Of a DNA stretch of 64,000 nucleotides, positions 41,510 to 49,305 are shown piece by piece. Each line of letters begins with the position of its first letter. Position 1 is the first letter of the stretch. Origin of the DNA: an uncultured Pseudomonadota bacterium (lineage in GTDB: Bacteria; Pseudomonadota; Gammaproteobacteria; Burkholderiales; SG8-39); the NCBI GenBank assembly GCA_903834835.1, contig CAILKO010000046.1:1-64000 (forward strand), written 5' to 3'. The translations under genes and the position numbers were made by a program. The notes beneath the pieces were generated by a model. That model had not been told where the DNA came from. It ran no database searches and saw only the letters and a list, made by a program, of their open reading frames with translations.

Positions 41510-41902
41510 CTACTTCTCGCGGAACATCGCGCAGAGCTTGTTGCCGTCCGGGTCGCGGACGTAGGCGAGATGCATCGTACCCATCGCCCCGACGCGCGGG
41601 CCGGGCGGCTGTTCGATCGAGGTGCCGCCGTGGGCGATCGCCACGTCGTGAAACTCGCGCACCTGCTCGGGCGAATTGCACTTGAAGCCTATCGTCCCGC
41701 CGTTGGCGTGGGTTGCAGCCTGGCCGTCGATCGGCTCGCTGATGCTGAAGGTGCCGGCTTCATTGCGATAGAAAAGGCGCTGCTGCCCGGTCTTGTTCTT
41801 GTTCTGCAGGGCATTGCCGACGCCGAGTACGCCGAGCACGGCATCGTAGAAGCGCTTCGAGCGGGCGATGTCGTTCGAACCGAGCATTACGTGACTGAAC
41901 AT
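41510..41902 (-). CDS. VOC (glyoxalase/bleomycin-resistance) family protein
   Basis: The 130-residue protein has the paired beta-alpha-beta-beta-beta fold of VOC proteins: MFSHVMLGSNDIARSKRFYDAVLG at the start and MHLAYVRDPDGNKLCAMF at the end, where the Glu/His metal ligands normally lie. Family members include glyoxalases, dioxygenases and antibiotic-binding proteins, and the function is not clear here. AAAGGAACCTCC precedes the ATG. Confidence 0.85.
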   Translation of the reverse strand: MFSHVMLGSNDIARSKRFYDAVLGVLGVGNALQNKNKTGQQRLFYRNEAGTFSISEPIDGQAATHANGGTIGFKCNSPEQVREFHDVAIAHGGTSIEQPPGPRVGAMGTMHLAYVRDPDGNKLCAMFREK

Positions 41903-42055
41903 GGAGGTTCCTTTGCGGGGAGGGTTGCGGGAAATGCGGATTGACTCATTTTCTCGGATGTCCGGACGCGGTTCATGGCGATTCGGCTTCAGTCGGCAGA
42001 CCGCGTGCTGCGCCAGGGGCGGTCCGAACGCGCAGGGTTGTAAAACCTTACCGCA

Positions 42056-42367
42056 TCACGCTGCAATCTTGCGCAGTACCGATGGGTGAAGTTCCGCAAC
42101 CTTGATCAGAGTCTTTGCAGCGGCGTTCGGTTCGCGGCGACCTTGCTCCCAGTCCTGGATGGTCCGGATCGAGACACCCAGCAATTTGGCAAACTCCGCC
42201 TGCGACAGCCCCGACTTCTCTCTGGCTCGGACGATAGGATAGGACTCGGTCGTGTAGCGGCGGCCGATGCGACCGGCCTTGATATCGCGAACGCCCCGCA
42301 GGATTTCCTCGCCGATATCGCGCGACTGCTCCCATTTCTTCAATTGCTTCTCAGTCATCTTTGCCAT
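42056..42367 (-). CDS. HTH-XRE antitoxin (HigA/NadS-like)
   Basis: The 103-residue protein has an XRE helix-turn-helix, REKSGLSQAEFAKLLGVSIRTIQDWEQGRREP (about residues 49-80), after an ARTGR-type lead GRIGRRYTTE. It is the second gene of a toxin-first pair and overlaps the toxin by 17 bases. It should bind the palindrome at 42684-42700 and repress the operon. Confidence 0.88.
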   Translation of the reverse strand: MAKMTEKQLKKWEQSRDIGEEILRGVRDIKAGRIGRRYTTESYPIVRAREKSGLSQAEFAKLLGVSIRTIQDWEQGRREPNAAAKTLIKVAELHPSVLRKIAA

Positions 42368-42674
42368 CGTCTATTGCCTCTTTCAATGCTCTCAGAACGT
42401 GCGCCGGGATGCTTTCACGCACGTTCTTGCCGTAGATTGTCAGCATCCAGATCTGCCCATTCTTCAACCGCAGGTAATAGATCACCCGCAAGCCGCCGCG
42501 CTTTCCACGCCCTTCGGCGCTCCAACGAAGCTTTCGCACCCCTCCGGATCCAGGAACCACCCGTCCGGATTCGGGATGCCTGATCAGATGACTCTGTAAC
42601 GCCAGGTACTCGTCATCATCGAGATACCGTTCAAGCGACTTGCTGAAAAACGGGGCCTCGATGAACTCGAACAT
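42351..42674 (-). CDS. RelE/HigB-type toxin
   Basis: The 107-residue protein contains LIRHPESGRVVPGSGGVRKLRWSAEGRGKRGGLRVIYYL (about residues 30-68) and the end LTIYGKNVRESI, both typical of RelE/HigB ribosome-dependent mRNA interferases. The toxin gene comes before the antitoxin gene, as in HigBA. The ATG at 42674 lies 10 bases from the operator palindrome. Confidence 0.88.
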   Translation of the reverse strand: MFEFIEAPFFSKSLERYLDDDEYLALQSHLIRHPESGRVVPGSGGVRKLRWSAEGRGKRGGLRVIYYLRLKNGQIWMLTIYGKNVRESIPAHVLRALKEAIDDGKDD

Positions 42675-42683
42675 GGGTCCATC

Positions 42684-42700
42684 CTACGGCAATGCCGTAG
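42684..42700. promoter_or_regulatory. Operator palindrome of the HigBA-like toxin-antitoxin pair
   Basis: CTACGGCA and TGCCGTAG form perfect 8-bp arms around one base, 10-26 bases upstream of the toxin ATG. This size and place fit an XRE-antitoxin operator overlapping the promoter. The DNA from here to 42967 holds no convincing gene. Confidence 0.6.
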
Positions 42701-42967
42701 TTGTGTCCAGATGCTGTTCGACGCGGATCGTGAGGTACGGCGTCCCATACGGAGTGATCCGGGGAACGCGACGCTCGAATTGCAAACCGCAACGCGGTAC
42801 CGGGCTTCGTGCCGCGCATGGTCGCGCGGCGCGGGACTCATCTGCGAAGTTGGTTTCGGATCTGGTCGAGACGCGCGAAGGCCGTCCGACGTTGCGCGTG
42901 CCCCGCCCACGCAGCCCGGCGGGGACTCCACCCGCACCGACGGCGTGCGGCGCCTGCAAGCCACGGG

Positions 42968-43300
42968 TCAGGCCCGCGCATCGCGCTCGAACTCAGGCAT
43001 GAAGGGGATGTCGGTGCCTCCAAAGTCGACACCCATTTGCGACAGCAATGTGGTGACTTGACCGCGATGGTGCGTTTGATGATTGAACATGTGCGTGACC
43101 AAGGCCCATTTCGGTGCGGTTCGCGACTTGCCGTCGATCTTGCTGGTGTAGGTCAGCGGTTCCGCAAGCCATTGAGCCGTGAGGGACGCAGCCCACGCCA
43201 ACAGCCGGGCATCGTCAGCCTGAAAAACCCAGGCCATTTCTTGCGTCGTCGCAGCTTGTGAGCCATAACTCGTAACCCTAACTGGATACAGCCGCCACAT
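42968..43300 (-). pseudogene. DinB-family protein, C-terminal fragment
   Basis: The frame encodes about 95 residues ending WALVTHMFNHQTHHRGQVTTLLSQMGVDFGGTDIPFMPEF, the C-terminal half of a DinB/YfiT metal-binding four-helix protein, including the HxxxHRGQ histidines. The N-terminal half (with the first His ligand) is absent: upstream of SYGSQAATTQEMAW the sequence is unrelated and runs into the 3' end of the OsmC-YcaO gene, which overlaps by 23 bases. A start codon can be found, but the gene is broken. Confidence 0.7.
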
Positions 43301-45479
43301 TGGCCCGCGCCATGTGCAGTTTTCTGTAGCTGTCGATCCGGCGCCGGTGCCTGTCGAGCCCCTCTAGTTTCATGCTCGTCGGCGTCAAGCCGAAGAAGCG
43401 CACGCTGCCGTCCACCGACCCCATCACCGCGTCCATCCGCGGGTTGCCGAACATCCGGCGGAAATTGACCGCGTAGTCGGCCATGTCCAGTTCCTTGTCC
43501 AGTAGCACCTCCAGCACCACATTCAAGGCCTGATAAAACAATCTTCGCTCGACAGAGTTGTCGTTGTACTGCAGGAAGGCTCCCACCAGCTCATGCGCCG
43601 CCTCGAATTGCCGCAAGGCAAGATGAATCAGCAGCTTCAACTCCAGAATCGTCAACTGACCCCAGGCCGTATTCTCGTCAAATTCGATGCCGATCAATGT
43701 GGCGATGTCGGTGTAATCATATAGCTCGCTGGCTACCAGACGATCAAGCAGCGCTTGCAGACTGATATCGTCCAGGCGATGCAGGTTCAGGATATCGGCG
43801 CGGAACGACAGCGCCTTGTTGGTGTTATCCCAGATCAAGTCCTCCACCGGATAGATTTCCGAATAATCCGGCACCAGAATGCGGCAGGCCGTTGCGCCCA
43901 GATCCTCATACACCGCCATGTACACTTCTTTGCCCAGGTCTTCGAGTATGCCGAACAGGGTCGCGGCTTCCTCGGCATTGGAGTTTTCGCCCTGGCCGGA
44001 AAAATCCCACTCCACAAAATCGAAATCAGCCCTGGAACTGAAAAAGCGCCACGACACCACGCCGCTCGAGTCTATGAAGTGCTCGACAAAGTTGTTCGGT
44101 TCCGTCACGGCGTTGCTCTCAAAGGTGGGCTGAGGCAGATCGTTCAGGCCTTCGAAGCTGCGACCCTGCAGCAACTCCGTGAGGCTGCGTTCCAGCGCGA
44201 CTTCCAGACTGGGGTGCGCCCCGAACGAGGCAAACACACCACCCGTACGCGGGTTCATCAAGGTGACGCACATTACCGGGTACTCGCCCCCCAGCGACGC
44301 ATCCTTCACCAGCACCGGAAAGCCCTGCTCTTCCAGGGCCCGAATGCCGGCCAGAATGCCGGGGTATTTCGCCAACACTTCCTGCGGTACATCCGGCAGC
44401 GCGATTTCACCTTCTAGAATTTCACGCTTTACTGCCCGCTCGAAAATTTCCGACAGGCACTGCACCTGCGCTTCGGCCAGCGTGTTGCCGGCACTCATGC
44501 CATTGCTTAGGAACAGGTTGTCGATCAGGTTGGACGGGAAATACACCAGCTTGCCGTCCGACTGGCGCACATACGGCAGCGAACAGATGCCGCGCTGCAC
44601 ATTGCCGGAGTTGGTGTCGTACAGATGCGAACCGCGTAACTCGCCATCGGCGTTGTAGATCCGCAGACAGTGCTCGTCGAGCAGTCCGGCCGGCAGCGCA
44701 TCGTCAGGGCCGGGCTGGAACCAGCGCTCGTTCGGGTAATGCACGAACGCCGCGTTGGCGATGTCTTCGCCCCAGAACTGATCGTTGTAGAAATGATTGC
44801 AATTCAGTCGCTCGATATATTCGCCCAGAGCCGACGCCAGCGCGCTTTCCCTGGTCGATCCCTTGCCATTGGTAAAGCACATCGGCGAGTGCGCATCGCG
44901 GATATGGAGCGACCATACATTGGGAACAATATTTCGCCACGAAGCGATTTCGATCTTGATGCCCAGGACCGCCAGAACGGACGACATGTTGGCGATGGTC
45001 TGCTCCAGGGGGAGATCCTTGCCCGCAATGAAGGTGGTCGTTTCGGAAGCCGGCAGCGTCAGCAAGGCCTGGGCATCGGCATCCAGATTTTCCACCTCCT
45101 CGATCACGAATTCCGGTCCGGCTTGCACCGCCTTTTTCACGGTGCAACGGTCGATGGAGCGCAGGATGCCCTGGCGGTCCTTGGCGGAGATATCCGCCGG
45201 CAACTCGACCTGGATCTTGATCGTCTGCCGGTAGCGGTTCCCCGGATCAACAATGTTGTTCTGCGACAGACGGATGTTGTCGGTGGGAATGTTGCGCGTT
45301 ACACAGTACAGCTTCACAAAGTAAGCCGCACACAAGGCCGATGAAGCCAGAAAGTAATCGAACGGACCCGGCGCCGAGCCATCGCCCTTGTAGCGGACAG
45401 GTTGATCGGCCACCACCGTGAAGTCATCGAACCTGGCTTCAAGACGAAGCTTGTCGAGAAAGTTGACCTTGATTTCCAT
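43278..45479 (-). CDS. ycaO: OsmC domain / YcaO domain fusion protein
   Basis: The 733-residue protein begins with an OsmC-like peroxidase fold (about residues 1-155; KVNFLDKLRLEARFDDF, GDGSAPGPFDYFLASSALCAAYF, then two Cys positions) and continues with a YcaO domain (about 165-500; FTNGKGSTRESALASALGEYIERLNC and SEIFERAVKREI are its ATP-binding-region landmarks) and a C-terminal TPR-like part. YcaO proteins activate amide backbones with ATP. The E. coli YcaO fusion relative aids RimO-linked beta-methylthiolation of ribosomal protein S12. The ATG at 45479 begins conserved sequence. Its codon use is visibly less GC-rich than the flanks, suggesting acquisition. Confidence 0.88.
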   Translation of the reverse strand: MEIKVNFLDKLRLEARFDDFTVVADQPVRYKGDGSAPGPFDYFLASSALCAAYFVKLYCVTRNIPTDNIRLSQNNIVDPGNRYRQTIKIQVELPADISAKDRQGILRSIDRCTVKKAVQAGPEFVIEEVENLDADAQALLTLPASETTTFIAGKDLPLEQTIANMSSVLAVLGIKIEIASWRNIVPNVWSLHIRDAHSPMCFTNGKGSTRESALASALGEYIERLNCNHFYNDQFWGEDIANAAFVHYPNERWFQPGPDDALPAGLLDEHCLRIYNADGELRGSHLYDTNSGNVQRGICSLPYVRQSDGKLVYFPSNLIDNLFLSNGMSAGNTLAEAQVQCLSEIFERAVKREILEGEIALPDVPQEVLAKYPGILAGIRALEEQGFPVLVKDASLGGEYPVMCVTLMNPRTGGVFASFGAHPSLEVALERSLTELLQGRSFEGLNDLPQPTFESNAVTEPNNFVEHFIDSSGVVSWRFFSSRADFDFVEWDFSGQGENSNAEEAATLFGILEDLGKEVYMAVYEDLGATACRILVPDYSEIYPVEDLIWDNTNKALSFRADILNLHRLDDISLQALLDRLVASELYDYTDIATLIGIEFDENTAWGQLTILELKLLIHLALRQFEAAHELVGAFLQYNDNSVERRLFYQALNVVLEVLLDKELDMADYAVNFRRMFGNPRMDAVMGSVDGSVRFFGLTPTSMKLEGLDRHRRRIDSYRKLHMARANVAAVSS

Positions 45480-45625
45480 GGGGTATGTCCAGAATGACCT
45501 GTGAAATGAATGAGTGGCTGGTGGCCGGTTTGTTTCAGCGGGAATCCGTGCTGCCCGGCAATGGCCGCTGACGTACCCCGCGCTACCTCTCTGCACCAGC
45601 CGAAGGGCAGGGTCGATACGGTCAG

Positions 45626-45787
45626 CTACGCTAACGGCCTCGCACGAGCGATATCGCCAAGTGCCTTGGCAATGAATGCGGCATCTCCGTCAGCCTCTTC
45701 CAGGCAAGCTTGGAAATAGGCAGCCATCTCCTCGGGAGTTCTCAGATGTTCAGCGACATCATAGCGAGTAGTAACGGTCTTGCTCAT
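45626..45787 (-). pseudogene. Truncated antitoxin (N-terminal half)
   Basis: The frame gives 53 residues: MSKTVTTRYDVAEHLRTPEE, then MAAYFQACLEEADGDAAFIAKALGDIARAR and a new ending PLA. This matches the N-terminal half of the addiction-module antitoxins that continue with GMSQVARxTGLSRESLYKAL; the helix-turn-helix half is missing. The complete relative at 46605-46892 shows the expected continuation (ARARGMAQLAKNAGLGRESLYKAL). No toxin frame is adjacent. Confidence 0.72.
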
Positions 45788-45858
45788 CGTGCTTGCTCCG
45801 AAGGATAAGATGCCAGGTGCAGGGCTGCCTTGTGTAACCGTCTGTCGGGCCGCCGCGT

Positions 45859-46608
45859 TCAGGCGCCGAGCTGACTGGCCAGATCATTAAAGTCTTTCGC
45901 CGCAATGTCGACCGAGGAATCGGGATCCAGGTCGGGCTTTCCATCCGGTCCATATTCAAGGGGTCTCGCAACGAACGCTGTCCTCAGCCCCATGTCCTTT
46001 GCGGCACGCAGATCGTACAAGTGGGCTGCCACCATCATCACCTCGGCGGGCTTGAGGTCGAGAATGTCTGCGGCGGACTGGTACACCTCGCGGTCGGGCT
46101 TGTAGTGTCGAACGAGTTCGGCTCCCAGAATGCAGTCCCACGGCAAGCCCGAATGTTTCGCCAGGTCGGTCATCAACGAGATGTTGCCGTTCGAGAGCGG
46201 GGCGATGATGAATTTTTTCTTCAGCCGGGTCAGTCCGCCGACGGCGTCCGGCCACGGTTGCAACCTGTGCCAGGCACGGTTGAGGGCGTCAGTCTCGGCC
46301 TCGGTAAGCCCGACGATGCCGAAGTCGATCAGGATCCTGTCGAGGGTCATCCGATGCAAGCCGTCGAGTCTGGTCCAGGGCAGTTCGCCGCTTCGGACGC
46401 GGTTCATGCCCGGACCGTACCCGGCGCGCCAGGAGTCGGCGAACCTCGCCCCGTCCACAGTCAAACCCTTCCGCTTCGCCAGTGCCTTCACTTCACGCGC
46501 GACCGACGTGCGCCAGTCGACAACCGTGCCGAATGTGTCAAAGACGAGCGCCTTCACCGATGGCAATTGAGGGTTCGGCCTTGCGATGGGATGCGGCAAA
46601 TTACTCAC
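45859..46608 (-). CDS. HAD-family hydrolase (haloacid dehalogenase type II-like)
   Basis: The 249-residue protein has all four HAD motifs: VFDTFGTVVDWR (nucleophile Asp24), APLSNGN near residue 135, the Lys in RHYKPDREVY near 168 and VAAHLYDLRAAKDMGLRTAFV near 195. The wording of these motifs matches the 2-haloacid dehalogenase branch, which hydrolyses C-halogen bonds, although phosphatase activity is also possible. It overlaps the antitoxin gene upstream by 4 bases, so it may share its transcript. Confidence 0.86.
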   Translation of the reverse strand: MSNLPHPIARPNPQLPSVKALVFDTFGTVVDWRTSVAREVKALAKRKGLTVDGARFADSWRAGYGPGMNRVRSGELPWTRLDGLHRMTLDRILIDFGIVGLTEAETDALNRAWHRLQPWPDAVGGLTRLKKKFIIAPLSNGNISLMTDLAKHSGLPWDCILGAELVRHYKPDREVYQSAADILDLKPAEVMMVAAHLYDLRAAKDMGLRTAFVARPLEYGPDGKPDLDPDSSVDIAAKDFNDLASQLGA

Positions 46609-46892
46609 GAATGTACGGGGGACGCTGAGAGCTTGATGCCGAGCGCATGAAGCAATTTGAGCATCGTGTCGTAGCGTGGCTTGGCGCCGGGTGTCAGTGC
46701 CTTGTAAAGGCTTTCGCGGCCAAGACCGGCATTTTTGGCGAGTTGTGCCATGCCGCGGGCGCGAGCCACATCACGCACGGCAGTTAGAAATACATCGGGA
46801 TTGGGATCTTCCAGTGCGGCAGTTATGTATTCCGCGACGGTCTCATCATCATTGAGGTAGTCGGCAGCATCGAAGGGGGCAGATTTAGCCAT
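46605..46892 (-). CDS. Addiction-module antitoxin, DNA-binding (HigA-like)
   Basis: The 95-residue protein has FDAADYLNDDETVAEYITAALE, then DVARARGMAQLAKNAGLGRESLYKALTPGAKPRYDTMLKLLHALG, the helix-turn-helix of the putative addiction-module antidote family. The toxin gene upstream survives only as a 3' fragment (46896-47048), so this antitoxin is effectively an orphan. Confidence 0.85.
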   Translation of the reverse strand: MAKSAPFDAADYLNDDETVAEYITAALEDPNPDVFLTAVRDVARARGMAQLAKNAGLGRESLYKALTPGAKPRYDTMLKLLHALGIKLSASPVHS

Positions 46893-46895
46893 GGT

Positions 46896-47048
46896 TCACT
46901 CCGAATTCAAAGTCCGCGCCATCTCGATGGCACGTTTGATGTCACGCTTCTGCGAAGACTTGTCGCCGCCCAGGAGAAGCAAACAGACCACCTCTGCACG
47001 TCGCGTGAAACAGGCTCTATAGCCGGGCCCGACGTTCCGGTTCAGGCG
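46896..47048 (-). pseudogene. 3' fragment of the RelE/HigB-type toxin partner
   Basis: Fifty codons ending four bases before the antitoxin ATG encode RLNRNVGPGYRACFTRRAEV, then VCLLLLGGDKSSQKRDIKRA and a short tail. GPGYRxxF...VVxLLxGGDKSxQxxDI is the C-terminal half of the type II addiction-module killer family. The N-terminal half is missing; the frame runs into cassette-array DNA, so the array boundary cut the toxin. Confidence 0.75.
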
Positions 47049-47062
47049 CGCGCGACGGCATG

Positions 47063-47089
47063 CGCATTGCCTGCGGCCGGCAGTTAGAC
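47063..47089 (-). other. Truncated attC half-site at the array end
   Basis: On the minus strand GTCTAAC (47089-47083) follows the last cassette gene by about 17 bases and matches RYYYAAC. It leads into TGCCGGCCGCAGGCA, which is part of an attC-like stem. The second half of the attC is missing and toxin-fragment sequence follows, so the array appears broken here. Confidence 0.5.
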
Positions 47090-47106
47090 CGCGGCATCAC
47101 GCGCCA

Positions 47107-47760
47107 TCAGCCAACAAGCAGTGCAGAGTGCCGGCGCGACTCCGCCGCACTGAAATCGAACGTTTCTTCCGACAAGTCGGGCAATTTAATGTGCAATGCC
47201 TCAACGCTTACGTTGCTAAGCCGAGAAACCCAATTGTCGAGTCTTGCATCAACACGCTTCACCTTCTCAGCGGTTGGCGCAACCGTCATCTTGACCGGTA
47301 TGCCTCGTGTCTGCGCCAAGGTGTTACTGAACCCTTGGACGACATCGGCCCTAGGCACGCGGCCGGTCGCAACCGACAAGTTACCCTCAACCATGAAGAG
47401 GTATTCCTTCCACGCGCATTCCGACTGCACAACTGCCTCGCAGACCGCTCTCAAGCGTCCCACGAGCGCGGGCGAGATCGCACCAGCGTTGGTCTTTTGG
47501 CCCTGCCAGTCTGCGCTCTCGTACAGCTCGGACTCAAGATTGAGTTGCCGTCGATGCTCGGTTTCAAATTTGACGCGAGCCCGAAGAAGCTGCGCACGGC
47601 TGAAAGCTGGGTGGGTCGTGTCATGCACAGAGCTGGCGTCGCCGGCAACTACAGTCCGCTCAATGCACGACAGTCGGCGGTCCATCCGCTTCAGGCTACG
47701 TGTGATGACGACAACGCCGGCAAGAACCGCCAGCAGCGTAATTGTGAGGAATATGTCCAT
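47107..47760 (-). CDS. Hypothetical membrane-anchored protein, cassette gene
   Basis: The 217-residue protein starts with one N-terminal membrane helix (MDIFLTITLLAVLAGVVVI) followed by a cytoplasmic or periplasmic part with helical segments (AFSRAQLLRARVKFETEHRRQLNLESELYES). No family or catalytic motif is recognised. Its ATG lies 29 bases after the abortive-infection gene's stop, with only a collapsed attC between. As a cassette gene its role is probably accessory. Confidence 0.6.
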   Translation of the reverse strand: MDIFLTITLLAVLAGVVVITRSLKRMDRRLSCIERTVVAGDASSVHDTTHPAFSRAQLLRARVKFETEHRRQLNLESELYESADWQGQKTNAGAISPALVGRLRAVCEAVVQSECAWKEYLFMVEGNLSVATGRVPRADVVQGFSNTLAQTRGIPVKMTVAPTAEKVKRVDARLDNWVSRLSNVSVEALHIKLPDLSEETFDFSAAESRRHSALLVG

Positions 47761-47775
47761 ATGAGTCGTTCAGCG

Positions 47776-47795
47776 GTCTAAAGTTTGAATTAGGC
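47776..47795 (-). other. Collapsed attC-like site between two cassette genes
   Basis: On the minus strand GCCTAAT (47795-47789) contains the TAA stop of the upstream gene, and TTTAGAC (47782-47776) lies six bases further. These match the R'' and R' boxes at six of seven positions each, but the whole stem between them is gone. It reads as a deletion-derived attC. Confidence 0.35.
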
Positions 47796-48596
47796 AGCAG
47801 CATTTGGCACTTGATCGAGAAACTGAAGCCAATCGGGATTCTCGCCAAATGCGTATTTGCCAAACTTGATAGCGTCGCCGTGCTGAATGTCTTTGGTATA
47901 TGGCAATTGCTCGAGAAACTGGAATTTGACAATTAATGGAAAAAATCTCTCGCGACCAAGTGAACTTAACGCGTTGTAGAACAAAAGATAAAGCTCGTCA
48001 CTGCTAAGTTGGGCCCGAACGATGTTTGTATAGAATTTCTTGTCCTTCACGTCGCTTCTGTCCACATACTTCACAATCTGATAGAGATTGCGAAAGAAAT
48101 GTCCAAGATTGCTATGTGCATGAAGAAAGTAGAACTTCGCGTATCGGTCTTCAACTGACGCGCCGTTATTCACGTCTGCAACGAATGCTTTCACATCACG
48201 CCGAAGCGCCGCAAAACAATCCTTTCCTTCAAACAAGTTCTGAGGAGGATTAGGCGTTCGATACTTAAACGAATTTGCGATTTCGTTGTGAAGCCTAAGC
48301 ATCTGGAAAAATGCATTCTCAAACGCTTGCCGTTCAAGTTGTTCCTTTTGGCCCCGGAGTTCCTCTCTAGTCTCACGGAGTTCCTGTGATTGAAGGACGA
48401 TCGAAATGATGATTCCTGCAAATGCCAATCCTGCGAATAGCGTATTAAGTGCGCCGTAGGAGTCTCCGAAGGTGCCAGACCCGGTCAAGTCTGTTTTGCA
48501 ATCGAGAAATGTCATGAGTGATGGCAACCAATATTGATAGGCGAGCCATAGAGCGAGTACGACTAAAAACGGGGTCACCCACCATAACTTCCTCAT
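47790..48596 (-). CDS. Putative phage abortive-infection protein (PutAbiC type), cassette gene
   Basis: The 268-residue protein has two N-terminal membrane helices (about residues 5-22 and 50-67) around GTFGDSYGALNTLFAGLAFAGIII, then a coiled-coil-prone stretch ELRETREELRGQKEQLERQ, then FENAFFQMLRLHNEIANSF. The (F/Y)GDSxGALNxLFxGLAFAG...FFQxLRLHNEI order is the hallmark of the putative phage abortive-infection family. GGAGAGGAA precedes the ATG at 48596, just after the R' box of a canonical attC. Role in defence is a family-based prediction. Confidence 0.75.
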   Translation of the reverse strand: MRKLWWVTPFLVVLALWLAYQYWLPSLMTFLDCKTDLTGSGTFGDSYGALNTLFAGLAFAGIIISIVLQSQELRETREELRGQKEQLERQAFENAFFQMLRLHNEIANSFKYRTPNPPQNLFEGKDCFAALRRDVKAFVADVNNGASVEDRYAKFYFLHAHSNLGHFFRNLYQIVKYVDRSDVKDKKFYTNIVRAQLSSDELYLLFYNALSSLGRERFFPLIVKFQFLEQLPYTKDIQHGDAIKFGKYAFGENPDWLQFLDQVPNAAA

Positions 48597-48615
48597 TTCC
48601 TCTCCATACCTTGCG

Positions 48616-48703
48616 GTCTAACGTGGTGTTGTGCCGCGGGCCAACACGGCGCTCAATGAGGCACGATGCTGGCGCGCCCGTCGGCACCAACACAGGGTTA
48701 GGC
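48616..48703 (-). other. Canonical integron attC site, 88 bp
   Basis: On the minus strand it starts GCCTAAC (48703-48697) and ends GTTAGAC (48622-48616), consensus R'' and R' boxes. The inner arms TGTGTTGGTGCCG and CGGCACAACACCA are complementary except for one extra G, the extrahelical base that gives attC its strand polarity. The site starts directly after the cREC stop codon and ends 13 bases before the next gene's ribosome-binding site, exactly as in a cassette array. Confidence 0.85.
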
Positions 48704-48704
48704 C

Positions 48705-49118
48705 TCATCTCTTTGTCAACTCTTGAGCTAAGGCCAGCCATCGCGTTTTTATCCAATCGGCCTCATCAACATGATGGATGATTTGTACTTGCCAACCGGT
48801 GGAAGTCAACTCGTTGTACATTCCCCACGCCGCATCGGTGTTGGTCGAGTGAACAATGACCGGGCAGAACGGCTTTTGCCTCGCCAGATAATTTGCGACG
48901 TCTCTACCACAGCCAGGATCCGGGTCGCCTTCGCTTTGTTTGTATAGGTCGTGATCTAGGGACAAGAGCGTTGCGCCTGGTAGGACCTTGGGCAATTCTT
49001 CGATCATCTGTGCCGCAATACGCCATATGCGAATTTCTTCGGATTGGCGACAGAGCTTCGCGGCATTTTCGAAGGCCGCCGCCCTGTTCGCGTTATCTTC
49101 CAGTATGAGCCAAGCCAT
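48705..49118 (-). CDS. cREC domain protein (cyclic-phosphate-processing receiver-like), cassette gene
   Basis: The 137-residue protein starts MAWLILEDNANRAAAFE (receiver-like strand with ED) and contains LLSLDHDLYKQSEGDPDPGCGRDVANYLA, VIVHSTNTDAAWGM and a closing basic tail. The LSLDHDL and VIVHSxN motifs are those of the cREC subset of receiver domains often found in integron cassettes and near phosphoesterase or defence genes. It is the first cassette after the attI-like element, the best-expressed place of an integron. Confidence 0.75.
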   Translation of the reverse strand: MAWLILEDNANRAAAFENAAKLCRQSEEIRIWRIAAQMIEELPKVLPGATLLSLDHDLYKQSEGDPDPGCGRDVANYLARQKPFCPVIVHSTNTDAAWGMYNELTSTGWQVQIIHHVDEADWIKTRWLALAQELTKR

Positions 49119-49131
49119 CGGATTTCTTGAA

Positions 49132-49169
49132 GCCTAACGTTCATTAGTAAGCATTTCTGCTGTTTAACG
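49132..49169 (-). other. attI-like recombination element, right copy
   Basis: On the cassette strand it reads CGTTAAACAGCAGAAATGCT, 11 bases, GTTAGGC. The 20-mer and 11-base spacing are identical in the left copy at 1053-1090. It lies 14 bases before the first cassette gene and 137 bases from an integrase-gene fragment on the opposite strand. This is the geometry of intI-attI-cassette in a mobile or chromosomal integron. Confidence 0.6.
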
Positions 49170-49305
49170 TATTCCCGCAGTCCGCCGCAATAGGGCAACG
49201 CCATTCCAATTCAATGCGTTACATGGATACGCGAGTTAACAGTATCCGTGTTCAACAGCAGATTTGGCGCAACCACCTGATTCCCCATCCGTATCTTGTA
49301 CGGAG

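Noticed and set aside
42701-42967. Overlapping open frames between the HigB-type toxin operator and the DinB fragment
   Set aside because: Frames exist on both strands, but none has a ribosome-binding site or recognisable motif; I see no gene here.
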